Part shown: positions 36,144-43,181 of the stretch, piece after piece
Position numbering within the stretch: position 1 is the stretch's first letter
Layout of the letters: every line of letters starts with the position of its first letter
From: Eubacterium sp.
GTDB taxonomy: Bacteria; Bacillota; Clostridia; Oscillospirales; Acutalibacteraceae
NCBI GenBank assembly: GCA_029258375.1
Contig: JARHZA010000001.1
Coordinates: 1,097,564 to 1,161,563 of the forward strand
Direction of reading: 5' to 3'
Length of the DNA stretch: 64,000 bases
Program-made: the position numbers and the translations under genes
Notes under the pieces: generated by a model
Database searches by the model: none
Seen by the model: the letters and a program-made list of their open reading frames with translations, nothing else
What the model was told of the DNA's origin: nothing

Positions 36144-37394
36144 TTAAACTAATTGATTATAAATTTCAATCAAATCATTTTTTATTTGAGTTTGACTATG
36201 TCTTTCCTCTGCTTTCAAGATTTCATTTTTAGAAAAATAATTACATAGATTTTCATTTTCAAAAATTTGCTCTACATAATATGCAAGCATATATGGTGCA
36301 TCAGCTTGATAGTAAAAACCTTCTTTTGCAAAATCCATTAAATTTGCAACTCCTCCAACCATTGAGCTAACACAAGGTACTCCTAAAATCATTGCTTCGC
36401 ACAAAGAATTTGGTGAATTTTCTATACTTGAAGCTGAAACAAAAACATTTGATTTCAAATACCTCTCAACCATTTGTTTTTCATCTAAATATCCAGTAAA
36501 CACAACATTATTTTTCAAATCATTATTATTTATATACTTTATAATACTTTTTTCATAGTAGCTTAATTTATAAAAGTTTTTATCAAAATAACTCTTTCCT
36601 GCAATATACAATTTAACTTTAGGAAAGTCTCTTTTTATAATATTTAATGCCTCTAATACAATATGAAGACCTTTTAACGGCATTCCTGCTTGACTCAAAA
36701 ATAAAGTATATCTTTCGCAATCGTTTATGTTCCATTTATTTGAAATATAAAAGCTATTTCTAAGCATTTCGTTATTAAAATGATATTTTAAATTTGGATT
36801 TATTTGCAACGAACAAGCCTTGTCCCAATCAGTTCTCCCAATTACATGTTTAACATTTTGTAACGCTTTTATTTCATATTTTCCTAATTTGTTAAATCGT
36901 TTAGCGCATTTTTTAACATTACCTTTAAATAAATCTCTTAGTGTCATTCCTTTTACATCTTTATAAGATAAAAATGCTGAATAATGTTTACTACAAACAG
37001 AAACTAAGCCTTGTATTGAAATTACAACCTTATCAATAATTCCCATTTTTTTACATACTTCAGTAATAGCATACGTATGAATATATTCAGTTCCAAAAAT
37101 ATGTATAACGTCTGGTTTAGCTTCTTTTATTATATTTTCAATTTGTTTATTATATATGCCGGTTTTTCCTTTAAGATATTTTTTTTCGTTTATAGAAAAG
37201 CCATAGTAAGATAATTTGCCTGCATTTCCTCTTATAAAATTCTCACAAGGAAACGCAATAGAAAGTTCGATATTTTCTACATTTGACAATTCATCTGCCA
37301 ATTTGACCATCCATCCTCCAACAGGAAGATATTTTAATCCTACTGCTTTTGCAATTTGCGGAATTGCAATATTATTTACCCATAAAACCTTCAT
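36144..37394 (-). CDS. Glycosyltransferase family 4 (GT-B)
   Basis: 416 residues. KVLWVNNIAIPQIAKAVGLK and PVGGWMVKLADEL begin the acceptor domain, TLFLSQAGMPLKGLHIVLEA and SASSIENSPNSLCEAMILG (E-x7-E region) mark the donor domain. It contains no signal or membrane segment, so it acts at the cytoplasmic membrane face. Confidence 0.88.
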   Translation of the reverse strand: MKVLWVNNIAIPQIAKAVGLKYLPVGGWMVKLADELSNVENIELSIAFPCENFIRGNAGKLSYYGFSINEKKYLKGKTGIYNKQIENIIKEAKPDVIHIFGTEYIHTYAITEVCKKMGIIDKVVISIQGLVSVCSKHYSAFLSYKDVKGMTLRDLFKGNVKKCAKRFNKLGKYEIKALQNVKHVIGRTDWDKACSLQINPNLKYHFNNEMLRNSFYISNKWNINDCERYTLFLSQAGMPLKGLHIVLEALNIIKRDFPKVKLYIAGKSYFDKNFYKLSYYEKSIIKYINNNDLKNNVVFTGYLDEKQMVERYLKSNVFVSASSIENSPNSLCEAMILGVPCVSSMVGGVANLMDFAKEGFYYQADAPYMLAYYVEQIFENENLCNYFSKNEILKAEERHSQTQIKNDLIEIYNQLV

Positions 37395-37414
37395 ATATTA
37401 CTCCTAATACAAAT

Positions 37415-37996
37415 CTAATATTCTAATTGTTTTATAAACATAGCTGGGTTACCTCCCCAAACTTCTCCATTTGGAATTGTTTTAGTTACAACAGATCCAG
37501 CTGCTACTATAGATTTTTCTCCAACAGTAACGCCTTTTAATATAATTGAATGAGCGCCGATAAAAGCATCTTTTTTAATTATAACAGGTTTAGAAACAGG
37601 CGTTTCATTATGACTTCTACGATCTAAAAAATTCAAAGAATGAAAATTACTATCATAAATTTTACAACTATTTCCAATCAGTACATTATCTTCAATTTTA
37701 ATTGAACTTTCACTATAAAAGGCAGAATTAGAAATACCGACATTATTTCCTATTTCTAATTTAGCACCTTGTTTTATATAGAATATGGTCCTTGCATCTC
37801 CACCAATAGGATTTGATTCCATAGATGAATTTATTATAACATTACTTCCGATTGAAATTTTGCCCCTTCCTCGCACAAACAATTTACCATGAAATTTTAA
37901 GTTATCACCATATGTGATCCTTCTAATTCTAAGATTTATAAAATTGTAAATTCTACTTGGTGTCCATCTTAAAAAATATATTATTTTTTTTAACAT
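37415..37996 (-). CDS. Hexapeptide-repeat sugar O-acyltransferase
   Basis: 193 residues. Left-handed beta-helix hexapeptide repeats run from about residue 45 to 180 (ISIGSNVIINSS, LEIGNNVGISNS, VIIKKDAFIGAHSIILKGVT, IVAAGSVVTKTIP, GNPAMFIK), with the NFHSL catalytic-His region in the middle. Members acetylate a sugar hydroxyl with acetyl-CoA. It is of the WcaF/CapG-like type common in capsule loci. Confidence 0.88.
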   Translation of the reverse strand: MLKKIIYFLRWTPSRIYNFINLRIRRITYGDNLKFHGKLFVRGRGKISIGSNVIINSSMESNPIGGDARTIFYIKQGAKLEIGNNVGISNSAFYSESSIKIEDNVLIGNSCKIYDSNFHSLNFLDRRSHNETPVSKPVIIKKDAFIGAHSIILKGVTVGEKSIVAAGSVVTKTIPNGEVWGGNPAMFIKQLEY

Positions 37997-38044
37997 CTCA
38001 ACATCTCTTTCATAAATTCATATAGAAATACATATCTTTTTTAG

Positions 38045-38824
38045 TTATTTAATAAACTTAAATAACTTTATCCTTTTAAGCAAAACGATAATCTCATGTC
38101 TTTTTAATCTAATGTTTTTTCTTAATTGTGCCTTCCATTTAGGAACACCATTTCTAATAGAAACTAAAGCTCCTTCATCGAAAACCTTTTTTACATCAAC
38201 ATCACTTACCCCACCAGCATACATTATGCTTATAACACTTGGTACATATTTAAAAGAAGCACCACTCTTATAAAATCTTGCCAATAAATCTCTATCCATA
38301 GCGTATTTTAATGAAGTATCAAATAATCCAAAATTCATATATGTTTTCTTTTTCACAAAACAAGTTGGATGCATTAAAACCATTCTATACTTAAGTTCAT
38401 CAAGATTTAATTCAGATTTTCTTATATAACTTAAATTATTTTCCTCATCTATCCATAAACAATCACCACATACTATGTCTGTATCATCATCAAACTGTGA
38501 GGCGACAATATTTAAAGATTCTTTTTCTAATTGATCATCAGAATTTATTATACCAATAATATCTCCAGTTGCTCTTTTTATTCCTTTATTAAATGCATCG
38601 CTAATACCGTTGTCATTTTCTGATTTAAAGCTAAATTCTATGCCTTTTTGAAGTAATATTTCCTTGTATTTTTCTATCAATTCAATTGTCCCATCAGTTG
38701 ATCCTCCATCAACAAATACGTACTCCAACGGTCTATAACTTTGACTAAGAACTGATTTAATTGTTTTTTCTATTGTAGATATAGAATTGTAGGAAATTGT
38801 TATAATTGAAATTTTCTTATTCAT
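38045..38824 (-). CDS. Glycosyltransferase family 2 (WcaA-like)
   Basis: 259 residues from ATG 38824, seven bases after GAAGGG; a GTG at 38839 is upstream but inside the ribosome site. ISIITISYNSISTIEKTIKS, VFVDGGSTDGTIELI, DNGISDAFNKGIKRATGDI and INSDDQLEKESL are intact. The short protein without membrane helices is a typical cytoplasmic GT2. Confidence 0.9.
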   Translation of the reverse strand: MNKKISIITISYNSISTIEKTIKSVLSQSYRPLEYVFVDGGSTDGTIELIEKYKEILLQKGIEFSFKSENDNGISDAFNKGIKRATGDIIGIINSDDQLEKESLNIVASQFDDDTDIVCGDCLWIDEENNLSYIRKSELNLDELKYRMVLMHPTCFVKKKTYMNFGLFDTSLKYAMDRDLLARFYKSGASFKYVPSVISIMYAGGVSDVDVKKVFDEGALVSIRNGVPKWKAQLRKNIRLKRHEIIVLLKRIKLFKFIK

Positions 38825-38872
38825 AAAATCGCCCTTCACATAAAGATTAAATTATTTACATAAACATAAGTT

Positions 38873-39970
38873 TCAATTTTTAAAACATAAAATCATTCTT
38901 TTAATATTTTGTTTAAATGATTGCCACGGTAAACAATAATTAACAATTTTGTTAAAAGATCTATCATTTTCTATTTTTTTAAAAAATTTCTGCCTTGATT
39001 TCGGTTTTATAGCTGGTCTTCTAAGTTGTTCATTAGCTTCAATTGCATTGTTTAAGTCAACATTGAAAAGTTTTAGTTTTGAATTTTTAACAAGATTTTC
39101 ACCTTTATCATTTTGTATTAAAACTAATGAAATACCTTTTTTTTGCTCTTCGACTGCTAAATTAGTACCCCAACTATCACCAACTGTAATATCAGCGACC
39201 CTATTTATTTGAGCGTAATTACATTTATAGCAATTTTCCGTACTAATCAACGAGTTAACAAAAGCCAATGAATAGTTGTCACAAACTCCTTTAACATCAA
39301 CATATTTAAAATCGTTTGAAATGCCATATTTCGTTTTTGTTCTAAACGAAATATTTTTGGTATTATTTAAAGAAATATTATACTGATTTAAAAACTTGTC
39401 CAACAGTTTTGGAGATGGAGAACCATGACAAACAATATCAATGGTATATAAATTATCATTATTTCCTACATAATTTTTTAATGCTGCAACATGACATGGT
39501 AATCCAATAAAAAGCAACTTATCATTATTTTTTAATATCAGTTTTGATTTTGAATAAATTTCTGTTGGACAACTTTTAACATATTTTGAACCTGATATCT
39601 TATTAACATCATTTTCACTGTTGATTATTTCATAAACAAACTTACCATTTCTAAAAATACAAGTTGCCACATATCCACCACTGTTTATAAAGTATTTAGC
39701 AATGGTTGTAATTATGCCACCGGAAGCCGAAGATTTTCTTATATATTCATCTTCGCTCCAACCTTGATACCAAGTTTTAGGTTTAATACCTTGAACAGGG
39801 TTATTCTGTTGGCAAACTTTAAAACATGAACCACATTTAACACATAAGTTTTCATCAATTATTGCATTATAAGACTTAAGAGAATCACTAATTTTTATTG
39901 CATTTTTTGCACATATATCAACACATGCCATACATCCTGTGCACATATCTTTTTCACAAACAAATTTCAA
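38873..39970 (-). CDS. Ferredoxin-domain / F420 hydrogenase beta-subunit-like Fe-S protein (copy 2)
   Basis: 365 residues. N-terminal 4Fe-4S motifs CTGCMACVDICAKNAI and CVKCGSCFKVCQQ are followed by SSASGGIITTIAKYF, SGSKYVKSCPTEIYSKS, FIGLPCHVAALKNYVG, DIVCHGSPSPKLL and CYKCNYAQINRVADITVGDSWG. The domain order and all Cys blocks match the protein at 31079-32269, though the sequences have diverged. It again precedes (in map order) a pyruvyltransferase gene. Role in glycan modification is inferred from this repeated pairing only. Confidence 0.85.
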   Translation of the reverse strand: MKFVCEKDMCTGCMACVDICAKNAIKISDSLKSYNAIIDENLCVKCGSCFKVCQQNNPVQGIKPKTWYQGWSEDEYIRKSSASGGIITTIAKYFINSGGYVATCIFRNGKFVYEIINSENDVNKISGSKYVKSCPTEIYSKSKLILKNNDKLLFIGLPCHVAALKNYVGNNDNLYTIDIVCHGSPSPKLLDKFLNQYNISLNNTKNISFRTKTKYGISNDFKYVDVKGVCDNYSLAFVNSLISTENCYKCNYAQINRVADITVGDSWGTNLAVEEQKKGISLVLIQNDKGENLVKNSKLKLFNVDLNNAIEANEQLRRPAIKPKSRQKFFKKIENDRSFNKIVNYCLPWQSFKQNIKRMILCFKN

Positions 39971-40008
39971 TTTAATATTCCCCTTAAAACACTATTATAA
40001 TAACTAAT

Positions 40009-41154
40009 TTAATTCAAAGAATTTTTCAGTAATTCTAAACATTCTTTTCTCTTTTGTTCAATAATAATATCTGATCTTACAAAAGAATTTTTAACTTCTA
40101 CTTTTTCAATATCTGTATTTACATCTATAAGTCTGAAATCTTGTTCAGTTAACTCTAACAAATTTGTAACTCTTACTAATTGTCCGTCTTTATCATTCGA
40201 CTTTTTTAGAACAAAAAAGTTTGTATGAAAAATAATCGAAAACACAGAACAATGAAAAGAATCTGTAATTACAACTTTTGCGTTTTTAATTTTTTCTAAA
40301 AAATCAAAAGGTGTATCATCATAAATTCTATAATCGCCATAAATATATTCTAATTCACAGTGGTTTGTTCTTTCAAGAAGTGGATAAATAGCTACCTTTA
40401 GTCCCAATTTTTCTGCAATATCATTTACAAAATTTAGCTGTTCTTCATTTGCTCTTAGTAAATACACAAATATATAATCAGATTCAATACTTCTATTGGG
40501 TAACAAACTTTCCCAATAATCCTTTTCTAAAAGCATTGTAGGATCTAATACTGTAACAATGTCTTTATTTGGAACTATATCTTTAAGTATAATTTCACTT
40601 GCTTTTTCCCTTACAGTTATAGTTTTAAAATCTGATAACATATATTTAACTTTTTCTTTATATGAATTTGGTATTCCTTGAGATCCAATACTAGGCGCAT
40701 AACTAATTTTGGTTTTACCATTAACAAAATTTAGCCAGTAAAAATCTGAAAGAAATGTCAAATTTGGATTCCAAATTTGATCGCTACCACAAATATAAAC
40801 ATCATATTGATTACAACAATTGAAATTGTCGTTACTATATTTTATGGATGATAGTTTTAAATTTTCATCAATAAATTTGTCAAGAATTTTTTCTCTTTTA
40901 GAAATATAGATTAATTCATTTTTGTTTTTTTTAGATAGCATAACAGCGATTTTGTTTAAATAAAATTTTAAAGTTTTAAATAGTCCAAATTGCTTGATTC
41001 TATATAAAATTTTAGTTTTATTACTGCCATTTACATTATGTTGTATTGTTTCACAATTATAACCTATTTTGCTTACTGCCTTTTGTAAAGCATAAGCTTG
41101 TAAAACGGATCCATAATTTCCCCAATACCAAGTAACAATACCGACTTTTTTCAT
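40009..41154 (-). CDS. Polysaccharide pyruvyltransferase family protein (copy 2)
   Basis: 381 residues from ATG 41154, which follows GAAGGG by 7 bases (the frame is open to 41175). Family hallmarks: TWYWGNYGSVLQAYALQKAV, ICGSDQIWNPNLTFLSDF, YAPSIGSQGIPNSYKEK, LDPTMLLEKDYW and TDSFHCSVFSIIFHTNF, where the usual SFHG reads SFHC. It pairs with the Fe-S protein downstream (38 bases). Confidence 0.87.
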   Translation of the reverse strand: MKKVGIVTWYWGNYGSVLQAYALQKAVSKIGYNCETIQHNVNGSNKTKILYRIKQFGLFKTLKFYLNKIAVMLSKKNKNELIYISKREKILDKFIDENLKLSSIKYSNDNFNCCNQYDVYICGSDQIWNPNLTFLSDFYWLNFVNGKTKISYAPSIGSQGIPNSYKEKVKYMLSDFKTITVREKASEIILKDIVPNKDIVTVLDPTMLLEKDYWESLLPNRSIESDYIFVYLLRANEEQLNFVNDIAEKLGLKVAIYPLLERTNHCELEYIYGDYRIYDDTPFDFLEKIKNAKVVITDSFHCSVFSIIFHTNFFVLKKSNDKDGQLVRVTNLLELTEQDFRLIDVNTDIEKVEVKNSFVRSDIIIEQKRKECLELLKNSLN

Positions 41155-41175
41155 AATTATCCCTTCAAACAACAA

Positions 41176-42357
41176 TCATTTATTAGTTACTTCATTATAA
41201 ATTTTACTTAACATTTTATAATTTTGTTCTATTGAAAAATTTTCACTATATATATCGCTTAATTTATCTGTTAAATCTACTTTTTCAATACTATTTATTG
41301 AATCAATAATTGAATCAATATTGTTTTTAAACTTAAATCCATTTTTTCCATCTTCAATAAAACTGCCAACATTTCCTATATTTGAGCCTAAAACAGGCGT
41401 TCCTACTGAATATGCCTCTACAATAGTCATAGGAAAGCCCTCATACCATTGTGTTGGTAGTATCAAAGCTTTTGAACTTGCAACAATCTTTATTGCTTCT
41501 TCATTTGAAACAAAACCTACCATTTTTACAGAAGATAAATTGTTTTCTTTAATATAATTTTTACACCATTCTTCCATTGGTCCAATTCCGCATATTAAAA
41601 GATTTGGAGCATCATTTCCCATTTTTTTCCAAGAAGAAAGTAATAAATCAATGCCTTTAACTTCATCTAATCTGCCAATAAATGCAAACTGATTTTTTCT
41701 TTTACCGTAAGGAATTATTTCGCACTTCGATTCTACAAAATTAGGTTTAATAAAGACTTGTTTTGATTTTATTTGCTTTAATAATAATAACTTTTCTTTA
41801 TTAAAATTTGTTAGGCAAATATAATTTATTTTTCCAAATATTCCAGTCATTCTATGTATCTTTGTGGATATAACACATGCAGCTGTTTGAAGTTTACTAT
41901 TTCTATAACAACTATGCCTTATAGCACATGTAAGGCCTTTGCTTACACAATCTTCACATATATGTCCATCTCTATAGAAAGTTGCTGCAGGACATAAAAT
42001 ACGAAAATTATGAACAGTTTGAACAACCGGTACTTTACATTTTAGTGCTGCATAATAAACTGCCGGACTTATCAGATTTAATGTATTGTGGACGTGAACA
42101 ACATCAATTTTTTCTTGTTTAATTATTTTTTTAATATCAAAATATGTTCTAATATTAAAAACGGTCGAAAATGGGAGCATTAGTTTTCTCAATAGTGAAA
42201 AATTTTTTAGTTCATTATTGTGTCTACTATAGAAAACAACTTTGTGGCCGTTATCTTCAAGCATTTCTTTTTCATTAGAAACAACAATATCTTCTCCACC
42301 GGGTATTTGATAATAGTTATGAACTAAAAGAATTTTTTGTTTTTTATCTATGTTCAT
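41176..42357 (-). CDS. Glycosyltransferase family 4 (GT-B) with Cys-rich insert
   Basis: 393 residues. ILLVHNYYQIPGGEDIVVSN, VHVHNTLNLISPAVYYAAL and VVQTVHNFRILCPAATFYRD are followed by a Cys-rich stretch (HICEDCVSKGLTC, residues about 130-150) that is common in this capsule GT4 subgroup. The donor domain has FAFIGRLDEVKGIDLLLSSW and WYEGFPMTIVEAYSVGTPV. It shares one base with the TagA-family gene upstream. Confidence 0.9.
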   Translation of the reverse strand: MNIDKKQKILLVHNYYQIPGGEDIVVSNEKEMLEDNGHKVVFYSRHNNELKNFSLLRKLMLPFSTVFNIRTYFDIKKIIKQEKIDVVHVHNTLNLISPAVYYAALKCKVPVVQTVHNFRILCPAATFYRDGHICEDCVSKGLTCAIRHSCYRNSKLQTAACVISTKIHRMTGIFGKINYICLTNFNKEKLLLLKQIKSKQVFIKPNFVESKCEIIPYGKRKNQFAFIGRLDEVKGIDLLLSSWKKMGNDAPNLLICGIGPMEEWCKNYIKENNLSSVKMVGFVSNEEAIKIVASSKALILPTQWYEGFPMTIVEAYSVGTPVLGSNIGNVGSFIEDGKNGFKFKNNIDSIIDSINSIEKVDLTDKLSDIYSENFSIEQNYKMLSKIYNEVTNK

Positions 42358-43139
42358 TATTTACCTCTTAAAACAGCATTATAAATAAACTTTGTATTTG
42401 TATAAAAATATCTTTTAAATAATCTTTTTGGATCTTGAACTAATCTATAAAGCCATTCGAGATTATTTTTTTGCATCCATTCTGGAGCTCTCTCAATATT
42501 TCCAGCAAAATAATCGAATGCAGCACCAACGCCAACCATAAAACCATCAATTTTATCTTTATGTTTAGACATCCATATTTCCTGCTTAGGAGCACCAAGC
42601 CCAACCCAAACAAAATCTGGTTTAGCATCATTTATTTGTTTAATAATCATTTCATCTTCTTCAGTTGTTAATTCACGAAATGGAGGACTATACATTCCAA
42701 CTACTTGAATACCAGGAAAATCTTTTTCAAAAACACTTTTTAACTTATCTAAAGTTTCTTGAGTAGCACCATAAAAATAATGGCGATAACCTTTTTTTGC
42801 GCTTAGTTTTAAGACCTCACCCATATAAGATGGGCCTGTTGTGCGTTCCATTGATTCAAAACCACGTTTTCTTCCAACGGAAGAAAGTGGTCCACCATCT
42901 GGAATTGCCATTATTGCATTATTTTGAATATCACAATATGATTTGTCATCATACGCAGTAACAGTAGTGTGCACATTTGAAACACACATATATTCACCTT
43001 GTAATTCATATATGTATTTGTTTGTAAAATCCAACAACCATTCCATATTGATTGCAGCAATATTAACACCCATAATATTACATATTGGTATCTTTGATTT
43101 ATCAACTTTATTTATATTTTTTTCAACCATATTAACCAC
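42357..43139 (-). CDS. WecG/TagA/CpsF-family glycosyltransferase (GT26)
   Basis: 260 residues. PICNIMGVNIAAINMEWLL, CVSNVHTTVTAYDD, AIPDGGPLSSVGRKRGFE, YFYGATQETLDKL, VGLGAPKQEIWMSKHK and the C-terminal PEWMQKNNLEWLYRLVQDP define the family. Known members (TagA, WecG) add N-acetylmannosamine-type sugars to a lipid-linked first sugar. It is the second gene of the locus, so it probably adds an early sugar to the lipid carrier. GGGG precedes GTG 43139. Confidence 0.93.
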   Translation of the reverse strand: MVNMVEKNINKVDKSKIPICNIMGVNIAAINMEWLLDFTNKYIYELQGEYMCVSNVHTTVTAYDDKSYCDIQNNAIMAIPDGGPLSSVGRKRGFESMERTTGPSYMGEVLKLSAKKGYRHYFYGATQETLDKLKSVFEKDFPGIQVVGMYSPPFRELTTEEDEMIIKQINDAKPDFVWVGLGAPKQEIWMSKHKDKIDGFMVGVGAAFDYFAGNIERAPEWMQKNNLEWLYRLVQDPKRLFKRYFYTNTKFIYNAVLRGK

Positions 43140-43181
43140 TAATATCCCCTATTACTACATCAATTTTAATACAAATCTATT

